From NCBI RefSeq assembly GCF_000317575.1, contig NC_019748.1, positions 4,918,501-4,982,500 of the forward strand: DNA of 64,000 bases, written 5' to 3'. The stretch is from Stanieria cyanosphaera PCC 7437. GTDB taxonomy: Bacteria; Cyanobacteriota; Cyanobacteriia; Cyanobacteriales; Xenococcaceae. A program made the position numbers and the translations under genes. A model generated the notes under the pieces. The model made no database searches. It saw only the letters and a list, made by a program, of their open reading frames with translations, and was not told the origin of the DNA. Position 1 is the first letter of the stretch, and the number at the start of each line of letters is the position of its first letter. Positions 29,044 through 38,237 of the stretch are shown in pieces.

Positions 29044-29115
29044 CAATAACTTGACAAAAGCTATTTTAATTTTAGCGTTAAGCAAAAATCTCAGTTAAAT
29101 TTTTTTGTTAACTTA

Positions 29116-29862
29116 ATGACACTAGATTTCTGGTTGAAGACAAGTGGGACTTGGATCAATATTCTGACAGTATTAATCGGTACGACTATCGGCTTAATTT
29201 TTCGTAAACGTATCCCTCAGAAAATTCAACTAATTATTACTCAGGGGGTGGGTTTACTAACTCTTTGGATTGGTTTTAGCATGACTAATAACCTCGCTAA
29301 AGTACAAGCAGGAAAAATCGATGGCACAATTTTAGGCTTGTTTGCCATTATTTTAGGAGGTGTTATCGGAGAATGGTTAGAAATTGAAGATAAATTAGCC
29401 AACATCGGTAATTGGTTGAAGCAAAGATTTCGAGGTAAAGGACGATTTACAGAAGGATTTGTTGCTAGTAGTTTACTTTTTTGTGTCGGCCCAATGACTC
29501 TAGTAGGTTGTCTTAATAATGGTTTAACTGGAGACAATACTTTACTCTCTCTCAAAGCTACGATGGATGGAATTGTAGCAATCGCTTTTGCGAATATCTA
29601 TGGTGTTGGAGTTGGTTTTTCTTTATTAGTAATTTTATTCTATCAAGGAGGATTATCTCTGCTAGCAGGATTATTAGCAAATGTTATCAGTGATCCAGCT
29701 AATGATCCTCGGATTTTTTTGGTTACAGGAGTAGGAGGGTTAATGATTATTGGGATTGGAATTAACTTATTGGAAATAAGCAAAATTCGGGTAGCTTCTT
29801 TTTTACCAGCGATCGCGATCGCGCCGATCGTTTATCAGTTAATATATTCTTTAAATATTTAA
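29116..29862 (+). CDS. DUF554 (YqgA-type) membrane protein
   Basis: A 248-residue integral membrane protein with about seven hydrophobic helices. It has the family motifs GTWINILTVLIGTTIGLIFRKRIP, GIIGEWLEIEDKL-like GGVIGEWLEIEDKLANIGNWLK, FVASSLLFCVGPMTLVGCLNNGLTGDNTLLSLKATMDGI and GGLMIIGIGINLLEI. Transport function is suspected for the family but not proven. The stop codon overlaps the end of the convergent Argonaute gene by a few bases, and two overlapping HIP1 octamers plus a third CGATCG lie at 29809-29830 within its last codons. Confidence 0.9.
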   Translation: MTLDFWLKTSGTWINILTVLIGTTIGLIFRKRIPQKIQLIITQGVGLLTLWIGFSMTNNLAKVQAGKIDGTILGLFAIILGGVIGEWLEIEDKLANIGNWLKQRFRGKGRFTEGFVASSLLFCVGPMTLVGCLNNGLTGDNTLLSLKATMDGIVAIAFANIYGVGVGFSLLVILFYQGGLSLLAGLLANVISDPANDPRIFLVTGVGGLMIIGIGINLLEISKIRVASFLPAIAIAPIVYQLIYSLNI

Positions 29863-32000
29863 GCAAAGAAAATTTTTTGACGATCAATTCCTTGCAAAAC
29901 TCCCACTTCTCCTATTCTTTGAACTATTTTTGCCATTTTGTCAGCAAAATGAATTACATAAGGTAAGCGACTAACAGAATAACCACTAGCTGGATTAAGC
30001 AAACAAAGGCGATCGATTTGTCTAGCTAAAATTTCTAAGGGTGCATCACCATAATCTCTCAATACTTGTAAAGGACGCGCACTTCCTCCTGCTTTTGCCT
30101 CAGAAGTAACAATTCGGAAAGTTTCACCATCATGAGAAAGTACTGCTGTTCCTGGTAAAACATCAATTAAATTACCTGATGTTTGCTTAATCACTGCCAT
30201 TCTTCCCGCACCACTTTTTCTGACTCCTAAAAGATCGACAGCAATGTGATCTTGTTGAAGAAGAGCGATCGCGCTTTCAAATTCGTCACGTTGTACAATG
30301 CCATCTCGCAGTAACAAGATTCGTTTAGGAAGTCGGTTTTCTATTCTTTGAAATCTATTGATAATATTCGCAACAGTATTTAAAACCGCTTGTCCGCTTA
30401 ACTTTTCTCCTGGTTGTGCTTCGGGTAGTTCCCAACCCAAACTCTGTCCGTTCGCTAAAATTGCAAAAGCACTAGTTCCGTAATACAAATTTCTATTTGT
30501 TCCTGCATCAAAACCAATTACTAACTCTGCTGCATATTCATCTTGTAAAGGTTCTAATCCGACTGGTTGCCATTTTGCCTTAAGCAACAAACCTAAAATA
30601 ATATTAACTGCTCGATAATTGTCTGGTTTAGACATTGGTTGCATAAACTGAAGAGCAATGTTCGCTTCCAAAGCTTCTCTTTGAAGTCGAGATTTTTCCG
30701 TGTTTTGTAGCCAAGGAGTAATTACTAAAACTGTGTGAGTTCCTTGGTTTGCCCAATCTTGCCAAAATTGTTTACGAGTTAATAAACTATCGGGTAAATC
30801 AGTTGTTTTCTTAGCTGGTTCTAATAAAATATCTACACCACTTTTTTGAGCTAAATCTTCTAGCTTATTTCTAATCAATTCTGACCAATCACCATTTCCA
30901 GTTAAATCTAAACAACCGAATTGTTTTTCTCCTGTACGAAAACAACCTTGTTTAAAACTTGCTTCCGGTCGATAAACTTTTTTGGATTTAGTTATTAGCA
31001 AAGGAAATTTATTTCTCAACATAATTCCCTCGGCTTTTTGAGGATTTATTTGTTTCTCAACATGATATATTTTACTAGCAAGCCATTTAGCAATATCTCT
31101 TCCTCGGTCAAAACGAACTTGAGAAGATTGACGAATCTGTTTAAATACTTTAGCTGCTTCTTGTGAACCTCGATCTTGTAAACAACTCAACATTTCCATT
31201 GTGATGCTAGGTTGAAGTCGAGTAGAAAGATGAGGTATTTCTTGATTGCCTTTGCTACTGACGTAAACCACTTTTGCATTGCTAATTTCTGTTTCTTTTG
31301 CTTGATTATTCTCTAGATTTCGATGATAATCAGCTAAACTTCCCGAAGGTATCATAACAGTTTCAGGATTTTCATCACTAATTCTCTCAAATTTCCAAGA
31401 GCGATCGTTATAAGTATTGCGAACCCAATTTATTGATAGATCCGGATAAGTTTGCAGCCATTGCTCAAGTGTCCAAGAAGTATAAAAACGATGATGAATA
31501 TCAATTTCGGTAAGAACTACTCCTGAATGATGAATAGAGATATCTAAACAAACTCCTGTATGAACTTCCCAGCCTAACCCTTGTAAAATAGTCTTATCTA
31601 AATTCCACCAAATAAATCCTCCTTCTGGCGAATTTTCGAGCCGATACTTTTCAGATGTTTGTCGAAGTTTCCAACCTAACCAACGTCTTTCTAATCTTTC
31701 TAAAGCTTCTTTTTCGTTAGAGTTATTTAAATCTAATAATTGTGTACCTTGTGGTTTTAAAAGCCAATTTTCACCCTGTAAATATCGCTCTGCTATTGGT
31801 TGCTTTGTAATAATTGTTGAACCAAATCTTACTCCTGGTGTGCCAATATTCCAGGTAATTCGATTAATTGCTGAATATTCTTTTCCTGGTTCTGGAGAAG
31901 GATTAAATGTGTAGGTGTAAGTTTGGACAGTTCTTTCAGCTTCAGTAAGACGTTTAACAGGAAAACGATTGAGAAAAACTTCAACAGCAGAATTATTCAT
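29859..32000 (-). CDS. Long prokaryotic Argonaute (catalytically intact PIWI)
   Basis: A 713-residue nucleic-acid-guided nuclease. The C-terminal PIWI domain carries Asp498 (VIGFDAGTNRN), Glu532 (PGEKLSG), Asp566 (ILLLRDG) and Asp687 (YVIHFADKMAK). The 34- and 34-residue spacings equal those of Thermus Ago (D478-E512-D546), so the DEDD slicer tetrad looks complete. Upstream are a MID-like region (about 410-490, VLVITPWLQNTEKSRL...ALQFMQPM...LLKAKWQPVG), a PAZ-like middle and an N domain. Length and layout fit the long-A clade, like the 730-residue-class Ago of Synechococcus elongatus, which uses small DNA guides against DNA. No effector nuclease or Sir2/TIR partner is adjacent; the immediate upstream gene on the same strand is a RAYT (69-base gap). 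Argonaute identity is firm; target and phenotype are inferred. Confidence 0.93.
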   Translation of the reverse strand: MNNSAVEVFLNRFPVKRLTEAERTVQTYTYTFNPSPEPGKEYSAINRITWNIGTPGVRFGSTIITKQPIAERYLQGENWLLKPQGTQLLDLNNSNEKEALERLERRWLGWKLRQTSEKYRLENSPEGGFIWWNLDKTILQGLGWEVHTGVCLDISIHHSGVVLTEIDIHHRFYTSWTLEQWLQTYPDLSINWVRNTYNDRSWKFERISDENPETVMIPSGSLADYHRNLENNQAKETEISNAKVVYVSSKGNQEIPHLSTRLQPSITMEMLSCLQDRGSQEAAKVFKQIRQSSQVRFDRGRDIAKWLASKIYHVEKQINPQKAEGIMLRNKFPLLITKSKKVYRPEASFKQGCFRTGEKQFGCLDLTGNGDWSELIRNKLEDLAQKSGVDILLEPAKKTTDLPDSLLTRKQFWQDWANQGTHTVLVITPWLQNTEKSRLQREALEANIALQFMQPMSKPDNYRAVNIILGLLLKAKWQPVGLEPLQDEYAAELVIGFDAGTNRNLYYGTSAFAILANGQSLGWELPEAQPGEKLSGQAVLNTVANIINRFQRIENRLPKRILLLRDGIVQRDEFESAIALLQQDHIAVDLLGVRKSGAGRMAVIKQTSGNLIDVLPGTAVLSHDGETFRIVTSEAKAGGSARPLQVLRDYGDAPLEILARQIDRLCLLNPASGYSVSRLPYVIHFADKMAKIVQRIGEVGVLQGIDRQKIFFA

Positions 32001-32068
32001 TAAATCAATTAATTTTTAATAGCTCAAAATTATATCTATACTTTTATTAGTAATCAAGATTATTCAAA

Positions 32069-32659
32069 TCACTTATTTTCTTTAGGTTTAAGTGATAAAA
32101 TATTTGGATTATTTTTATCTTCTGACCATTTGAGAGGATTATTAACAATATATTGGCGAATGTTATCTAAAGAACCATCATTGCGAATAATGTGTTCATA
32201 AAATCTCGGTTGCCAAGCAAAATTATTATAATTATTCTGTTTACACCATCTTGTTACAGAAGATTTATAAGAACGGATAATTGTACTAAGCGAACCAGAT
32301 TTTGGTGACAATTTTGACATTATTTGCGATAAATCATCATCATTGGGTGTAGAGACGTTCCATGGAACGTCTCTACAGGGGTTATCGGGATTATCGATCA
32401 CTATAATTCCGTGAATATGATTGGGCATAATGATATATTCATCTAAATAGATGTATTTTGAATGCTGGGGTATTTCCAACCAAAATTTTTGGGCAATTTT
32501 ACCAACAGAAGATAATTGCATTTGATGATTAACAATATTACCAAAATAGCTAATTTTTTGATGGGTACAAATTGTCACAAAATAATAGCCATTAGCAGCA
32601 TAATTTCTATTAGGTAGTCTGATTGATTTACTACGATATTGGTTTTTATATAATGTCAT
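32069..32659 (-). CDS. REP-associated tyrosine transposase (RAYT, Y1/HUH superfamily)
   Basis: A 196-residue single-strand-DNA transposase. N-terminal RSKSIRLPNRNYAANGYYFVTICTHQ, the metal-binding HUH-type HIHGII in YIIMPNHIHGIIVID, and the catalytic-tyrosine region WQPRFYEHIIRNDGSLDNIRQYIVNNPLKW define the family. It should nick and rejoin REP hairpins. The gene contains a perfect 28-bp palindrome in frame (32349-32376, read as CRDVPWNVST) and has an identical copy just upstream (32685-32712). Despite the insertion the frame is intact, so it may still be active. Its stop lies 69 bases before the Argonaute start on the same strand. Confidence 0.93.
   Translation of the reverse strand: MTLYKNQYRSKSIRLPNRNYAANGYYFVTICTHQKISYFGNIVNHQMQLSSVGKIAQKFWLEIPQHSKYIYLDEYIIMPNHIHGIIVIDNPDNPCRDVPWNVSTPNDDDLSQIMSKLSPKSGSLSTIIRSYKSSVTRWCKQNNYNNFAWQPRFYEHIIRNDGSLDNIRQYIVNNPLKWSEDKNNPNILSLKPKENK
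32349..32376. repeat. REP palindrome inside the RAYT coding sequence
   Basis: GTAGAGACGTTCCA followed by its exact reverse complement, 28 bp, perfectly symmetric and identical to the element at 32685-32712. It is inserted in frame between the HUH motif region and the tyrosine region of the RAYT gene. Confidence 0.9.
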
Positions 32660-32684
32660 GGCTGCACAGGGGACATTAAATATT

Positions 32685-32712
32685 GTAGAGACGTTCCATG
32701 GAACGTCTCTAC
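32685..32712. repeat. REP palindrome upstream of the RAYT gene
   Basis: Perfect 28-bp palindrome, half-site GTAGAGACGTTCCA, starting 26 bases upstream of the RAYT ATG. Identical to the internal copy and related to the elements at 17310-17409. Probably the substrate of the RAYT, and also a possible hairpin in its leader. Confidence 0.9.
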
Positions 32713-32754
32713 TCTACACATCGATATTATTAGGCTACCCAGATTAATTATAAA

Positions 32755-35700
32755 TTATTCAATTCCTTCGATTTTGTCTTCAACTTCCTGATACAATTCC
32801 CGCAATCTGTCTAGGTTTTCTTCAGAAGTTTCCCAGTAACCACGACCATTAACTTCGAGTAGAGTACCGACAATTTTACGGAAGGAGTTAGGATTGAGGT
32901 TCATCAGACGCTGACACATTTCAGGATCATCAATAAAGGTAGTGTTGACATCTTCATATACCCAATTATCAACAGCATCAGCCGTTGCACTCCATCCCAT
33001 GGTATTAACTAATCGTTTGGAGAGTTCGCGGACACCTTCGTAACCGTGACTCAGCATTCCTTCGTACCATTTGGGATTGAGTAGTTTGGTACGGGCATCT
33101 AAACGAACGGTTTCGGAAAGGGTACGGATCTGGGCGTTAGCGGTGGTAGTATCGGCGATGAACGCAGTGGGTTTTTTCCCATCATCGCGTAAGCTTGCTA
33201 CTACTTTGGTGGGGTCGGAATCAAAGTAGTGAGATACGTCAGTCAGACTAATTTCTGAAGAATCAAGGTTTTGGAAAGTAACTTCCGCAGTTTTGAGTGA
33301 TTTTTCAAAAATCTGACGATTTTCTTGCATTATTCCTGGGTTATCAGAATTAAAAGCGAAGGATTTACGATTGAGGTACATATCCTGTAATTCTTTTTCT
33401 TCTTCCCAAGTGCTATTTTCAACAGCAAGGTTGATATTAGAGGAGTAAGAACCAGAAGAATTGGAGAAGACACGGGTTGCTGCTTGACGCAGATTAATTC
33501 CCATTTCTTCAGCTTGTTCTAAAGCGTGTTTGCGAACGAAGTTCATTTCTAAAGGTTCATTAGCTTCGGCTGCCATTTTGACGGCTTGGTCTAACAAGTT
33601 CATTTGATTGATAAACAGATCGCGGAAAACACCAGAACAGTTAACTACTACGTCGATACGAGGACGACCTAATTCTTCTAAAGAAATTAATTCCAGTTTA
33701 TTCACCCTACCTAAGGCATCGGGTACGGGACGCACACCTACCATCCACATAATTTGGGCGAGAGATTCACCGTAGGTTTTGATGTTATCTGTACCCCAGA
33801 GAACACAAGCGATGGTTTCAGGATATTTTCCGCCATTATCTAGCTTTTGTCGTTCTAAGAGACGGTCTACGACGATTTTTGCTGATTTTACTGCTGCTAG
33901 AGTCGGGATCGATTGAGGATCGAGGGCGTGGATATTTTTTCCTGTAGGAAGAACGTTGGGGTTGCGGATGGGGTCGCCTCCGGGTCCCGGTAAGACGTAT
34001 TCTCCTTCTAATGCTTTTAGCAGTCCGCCTAATTCGTTATCGGCACAAATCTGTTCTAGACAAAATTCTAGATATTCAAACAGGGGTTTGAGTAGTTCAG
34101 AATCGACGTTTTTGTAACCATGTTCGTGTAAAGCTGTAATCCAAGGTGCTTTTTTACCCAGATTAAAGAAGTTGAGTTTAGAAATCATCGAAACTCTTCC
34201 TTCGGCATCGATTTGGGCTTTAACTAAGGCAGTCACAGCAGCGCGAGTTGCTTGAGTAATTTCTTGAAATAGTTGAACGTCTGCTAAAACACCACGATCA
34301 TTATTAGCGTAGATTTCTTCGATATCTCTGCCGATGCTTTGGGCAATGATACGAGGTAAAGAAACAATTTCTTCTTCTTCTCGATCTAAAGAAGCTATAT
34401 TAACTAAAGTTGCGATCGCTTCTTCGGCAGTAGGTGGTTTACCGATGACGTGTAAGCCACAGGGTAACAAGCGAGATTCGATTTCCATTAGTTTTTTGTA
34501 AACTAAACCGACGATAGTATCCCGTTGTTCTTGAGTCATTTCTTTGGCATCGGTTTCGGGGAGGGTAATGTCTTTGTCTAGGTTGACAATGCGACATTTA
34601 TCGATAATTGTGTCGACAATTTGGATACCTCTTCCACCGTCTTTGAGGGTTTGGTAAGAACCTATTAATTCACTTAGTTCTTGTAACCCTTTATATAGTC
34701 CTGCATTTTCTGCGGGAGGGGTCAAATAAGAAATGGTTTCGGCATAACTGCGACGTTTAGCAATGGTTGCTTCCGAAGGATTGTTAGCTGCGTAGTAATA
34801 GATATTGGGAGTACTACCAATCAAACTATCAGGATAGCATTCTCCAGACATACCCATCTGTTTTCCTGGCATGAATTCTAGAGAACCATGAGTACCGAAG
34901 TGTAGTACTGCATCCGCTTTCCAAATGCTTTCTAAGTAGGTGTAGTAGGCTGCAAAACCGTGGTGGGGAGAAGCGGAACGAGAGAATAGTAACAACATGG
35001 GGTCGCCTTCGTAACCAAAGGTAGGTTGTACCCCAATGAAGACGTTACCGAATTCCTTACCGTAAATTAAAAGGTTTTGTCCATCACTATTAAGATGTCC
35101 TGGCGGTGGCCCCCAATTTTCTTCTAACTTAACTGAATAGGGAGTCAATCTTTCATACTGTTGAACCGACATCCGATAGGCAATATTTAATTCAGGAGAA
35201 GCGTATTGTGCCTGGGCATCATGAATGACTGCTTCCATTAATGCTTGCGGAGAGTCGGGTAAATCTTCAACATCGTAACCATTCCCTTTAAGGGCTTTCA
35301 TTACTTCATAAATCGACCCAAACACATCCAGGTAAGCAGCAGTTCCGACATTTCCTTTATCAGGAGGGAAACTAAAAACTGTAATCGCTACTTTCTTCTG
35401 TAACTTAGGCTTTTTACGCAGAGTTGCCCATTTCATTGCTCTTTGTGCGATCGCTTCAATCCGATCCTGTAGGGCGATCGCTCTACCTGTAGAACCATCT
35501 CTACCAGATACAATAATCGGTTCGATTGCCCCATCTAGTTCGGGAATGGCAATTTGTAAGGCGACTTGAACTGGATGTAATCCTAGTTCGCTGGCTTCCC
35601 ATTCTTCAGTAGTTTGAAAGACTAAGGGTAGGGCAACCATGTAGGGACGGTTGAGGCGTTTTAAGGAGTCAATTGCTTTGGGATGATCTTGTCTGGCGGG

Positions 35701-36744
35701 ACCTCCTACTAAGGCAAATCCTGTCAAAGATACCACTACATCTACTAAGGGTTGGGGTTCAGTTCCTTTAAGGGTATCCCAGAAATAAGTATCGACTGGT
35801 TTAGAAAAGTCTAAACCACCAGCAAAAACGGGAATTACTCTCGCACCCATTGCTTCTAGTTCCTGTACCATCGCTACATAATGGGCATCATCTTGGGTAA
35901 CTAGGTGAGTACGTTGTAATACTAAACCGACACAAACGGCTAAAGGATCTTTTAAATCTTCTGAAATATCTTGACGACTATTAAACCAGTTGAGGTATTC
36001 TTTGACATCCTCAAACATCTTTGGTGCTAAAGGATGCCAGACACCCATGTCTGGATATACTATCGGTTCGGCGTAAGGAACACCTCTACTTACTGTTTTA
36101 TCTTTATAAACATATTTATCAGCCAGCATCAGCAGGAAGTTTTCTAAATTCTTTGAATTCCCTCCTAACCAATACTGGAAACTCAACATAAAGTTTCTAG
36201 CATCCTGTGCTTTTTCCACAGGTAAGTATTTTAAAACATTAGGTAAAGTACGCAATAACTTCAGCATCGCATCCTGGAAAGAAGCCCCAGAATTTTCTTT
36301 CCGCTTACGCATGAACTGAGAGATCGCACTTTTGGATTGCCCTAACTGTGCCATCGAAAAGCTACCTAATTTATTGAGGCGCATTACTTCAGGCATTGAA
36401 GGAAAGATAATCGCAGCATCCAAGCGATCGCGGTGAGGTTGCACTGCTGCGACTACTTTTTGTGCCAAATCTTCGATAAAAATGAGTGAAGCAATAAATA
36501 TATTAGCTTCCGCTACATCTTCCTTAAAATTGGCGTAATTTTCTTCATCTCTTAATTCTTCAATTAAGTAACCACTCAGTTCAATCGCTAAATAAGGATT
36601 ATTACTATTGATTGACCTAGCTGCTTCGGTAAGCGTACTCTGATATTGAGGCTCTAGCACGACATAGACCACCTTAAGTAAGTCACGTCCATTAAGTGCT
36701 TCAGGGGTTACGCGACGAATGGTGGACTTGACGTGAGTGAACAT
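32755..36744 (-). CDS. chlH: Magnesium chelatase subunit H
   Basis: A 1329-residue porphyrin-binding subunit that, with ChlI and ChlD, inserts magnesium into protoporphyrin IX at the start of chlorophyll synthesis. The length matches the cyanobacterial norm. Family stretches are uninterrupted: [87 protein letters not shown] and [47 protein letters not shown] precedes the ATG. Monocistronic; an upstream 245-base region likely carries its promoter. Confidence 0.98.
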   Translation of the reverse strand: MFTHVKSTIRRVTPEALNGRDLLKVVYVVLEPQYQSTLTEAARSINSNNPYLAIELSGYLIEELRDEENYANFKEDVAEANIFIASLIFIEDLAQKVVAAVQPHRDRLDAAIIFPSMPEVMRLNKLGSFSMAQLGQSKSAISQFMRKRKENSGASFQDAMLKLLRTLPNVLKYLPVEKAQDARNFMLSFQYWLGGNSKNLENFLLMLADKYVYKDKTVSRGVPYAEPIVYPDMGVWHPLAPKMFEDVKEYLNWFNSRQDISEDLKDPLAVCVGLVLQRTHLVTQDDAHYVAMVQELEAMGARVIPVFAGGLDFSKPVDTYFWDTLKGTEPQPLVDVVVSLTGFALVGGPARQDHPKAIDSLKRLNRPYMVALPLVFQTTEEWEASELGLHPVQVALQIAIPELDGAIEPIIVSGRDGSTGRAIALQDRIEAIAQRAMKWATLRKKPKLQKKVAITVFSFPPDKGNVGTAAYLDVFGSIYEVMKALKGNGYDVEDLPDSPQALMEAVIHDAQAQYASPELNIAYRMSVQQYERLTPYSVKLEENWGPPPGHLNSDGQNLLIYGKEFGNVFIGVQPTFGYEGDPMLLLFSRSASPHHGFAAYYTYLESIWKADAVLHFGTHGSLEFMPGKQMGMSGECYPDSLIGSTPNIYYYAANNPSEATIAKRRSYAETISYLTPPAENAGLYKGLQELSELIGSYQTLKDGGRGIQIVDTIIDKCRIVNLDKDITLPETDAKEMTQEQRDTIVGLVYKKLMEIESRLLPCGLHVIGKPPTAEEAIATLVNIASLDREEEEIVSLPRIIAQSIGRDIEEIYANNDRGVLADVQLFQEITQATRAAVTALVKAQIDAEGRVSMISKLNFFNLGKKAPWITALHEHGYKNVDSELLKPLFEYLEFCLEQICADNELGGLLKALEGEYVLPGPGGDPIRNPNVLPTGKNIHALDPQSIPTLAAVKSAKIVVDRLLERQKLDNGGKYPETIACVLWGTDNIKTYGESLAQIMWMVGVRPVPDALGRVNKLELISLEELGRPRIDVVVNCSGVFRDLFINQMNLLDQAVKMAAEANEPLEMNFVRKHALEQAEEMGINLRQAATRVFSNSSGSYSSNINLAVENSTWEEEKELQDMYLNRKSFAFNSDNPGIMQENRQIFEKSLKTAEVTFQNLDSSEISLTDVSHYFDSDPTKVVASLRDDGKKPTAFIADTTTANAQIRTLSETVRLDARTKLLNPKWYEGMLSHGYEGVRELSKRLVNTMGWSATADAVDNWVYEDVNTTFIDDPEMCQRLMNLNPNSFRKIVGTLLEVNGRGYWETSEENLDRLRELYQEVEDKIEGIE

Positions 36745-37034
36745 ATATTGATTCTCCTTAAATTTATGCTGGCGAATTGCAATCAGATTATGTTCGGGTA
36801 AGATGATTATTTTTTACCCAGATTAATTATGCTCTGTTAAGTGTTTGTATCAAAAAACGTTGTGCAAATGTCAGCATTACGCTGATTTGACACAATTCGA
36901 TAAAAATTATGAAATATTTTGCAACAAATATTGACAAATTATGTGAGTGTTTACTGCAGTATTTTTAACAAATTTTAATAAAATAAATATTGACGTTATT
37001 TATATTTTGTGTTATAAAAACTGGATTAAACTTC
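36745..37034. other. chlH upstream region
   Basis: About 290 bases between chlH and an alkA-like remnant. It is expected to hold the chlH promoter on the minus strand. I could not assign specific -35/-10 boxes with confidence. No gene seen. Confidence 0.4.
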
Positions 37035-37211
37035 AAACGCTGGAATGTTTTTGCCAAAAGAGATTTAGCCTTGGCGATCGCTGTACAAAAAATTAAAAAT
37101 CTTCCTACTCGTCCGACACCGATACAATTAGAATTAATAGCTGAAGCTTGGAAACCTTGGCGTGCGGTTGCGACTCAAATTTTGTGGCATTATTATTTAA
37201 ATTGCAAATAA
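37035..37211 (+). pseudogene. 3' remnant of a DNA-3-methyladenine glycosylase II (alkA-type) gene
   Basis: The readable 58 residues (KRWNVFAKRDLALAIAVQKIKNLPTRPTPIQLELIAEAWKPWRAVATQILWHYYLNCK) match the C-terminal end of AlkA-type glycosylases: VF..xDLAL..AVQ, then RPTP..LE.IAE.WKPWR..A...LWHYY. The helix-hairpin-helix GIGPWTA motif and the entire N-terminal part are missing, and upstream sequence is AT-rich with no start codon other than a distant TTG. I read this as a decayed gene. The Asp corresponding to the AlkA catalytic aspartate region (FAKRD) is retained, but the fragment cannot be active alone. Confidence 0.75.
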
Positions 37212-37218
37212 GTAATTA

Positions 37219-37686
37219 TTAATCGAGATTTGCTGGCAATTTTTTCAACACAGCTTCAACATGACCTTTAACCCGAACTTTGTCCCAAATATAAGCTATT
37301 TTTCCTTCTGGATTAATTAAAAAAGTCGAGCGCACTACTCCCATGTATTCTTTACCCATAAATTTTTTTAGTCGCCAGACACCATAAGAATCAATAATTT
37401 GATGTTCTGGATCGCTGAGTAATTGAATTGAGAGTTGATGTTTATCTATAAACTTGCCATGAGAAATTTCTGAGTCAGGACTAACTCCTACAATTTTTGC
37501 ATTTAATTGATCAAATTGATTTTGATAAGCACTAAACTCTTTTGCTTCAGAAGTGCAACCAGGAGTATTATCTTTAGGATAAAAATACAAAACTAACCAT
37601 TGATTGGCAAAGTCTTGGAGGCTAATAAGATTACCATTTTGATCTTTAGCCGTAAAATTTGGTGCTGATTGTCCGATTTCGGGCAT
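37219..37686 (-). CDS. bcp: Peroxiredoxin Q / BCP, 1-Cys form
   Basis: A 155-residue thioredoxin-fold peroxidase. It has LYFYPKDNTPGCTSEAKEFSA with the peroxidatic Cys44, the conserved Arg in VRSTFLINPEGKI, and GVSPDSEISHGKF. The resolving cysteine often found five residues after Cys44 is replaced by Lys, and there is no other cysteine in the protein. It must therefore be reduced by an external thiol (1-Cys mechanism). It reduces H2O2 and alkyl hydroperoxides. The stop lies 7 bases from the alkA-remnant end (convergent). Confidence 0.95.
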   Translation of the reverse strand: MPEIGQSAPNFTAKDQNGNLISLQDFANQWLVLYFYPKDNTPGCTSEAKEFSAYQNQFDQLNAKIVGVSPDSEISHGKFIDKHQLSIQLLSDPEHQIIDSYGVWRLKKFMGKEYMGVVRSTFLINPEGKIAYIWDKVRVKGHVEAVLKKLPANLD

Positions 37687-37895
37687 ATTACTGCTTAATT
37701 TTGTAATTTGTACTCAATATCGACTTTTTTAATTTGATTTAGATGATAAATATGTTTTTATAGTTTACTAACAGAGTGAATCACCACATTTAATTAAAAT
37801 TATCTTTCGAGAGATTCAGATATTAAAAAGAGATGTTAGCCTAAAAAAGCATTAACCAAACAGTTGTTTTGGCGTGAAAGAAAGGAGCAGCAATA

Positions 37896-38183
37896 ATGGA
37901 ATCCCCTCTTGATTGTACGAGTGCTAACTTTGAGAAAGTTGCGATCTCTAGATTCCGCTCTTTAGTCAAAGAACTTCCTGAAACCATGAAAGTTTTTCGA
38001 GAACCTTGGGGTTGTTCGACGGTAATTTGTCTTGATTGTGAAAACTGTCCTCAGTGGTGTTCGTATCTGCAAGAAAATTCCAGTTTTCTTGTTCAGGCTG
38101 TTATTAAATTAGGATTGGCTAATTCAATAATTTTTAGAATGGGAAAAAAAACTCTTGGCTGGATCAGAATTGATCGCGACTAA
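37896..38183 (+). CDS. Cys-rich small protein of unknown function
   Basis: A 95-residue protein with a good AAAGGAG ribosome site before the ATG. Six cysteines, five of them clustered as C-x4-C-x2-C-x2-C-x3-C (residues 40-55, WGCSTVICLDCENCPQWC), suggest a zinc or iron-sulfur site. The rest is a compact alpha/beta mix ending GKKTLGWIRIDRD. No known family recognised. It converges with the kinase gene at 38238. Confidence 0.65.
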   Translation: MESPLDCTSANFEKVAISRFRSLVKELPETMKVFREPWGCSTVICLDCENCPQWCSYLQENSSFLVQAVIKLGLANSIIFRMGKKTLGWIRIDRD

Positions 38184-38237
38184 TCATAGCCAAGTTTTAC
38201 TTTTTTCTCAAATTAAGCTGAGGACTTCAAAAAAAAA

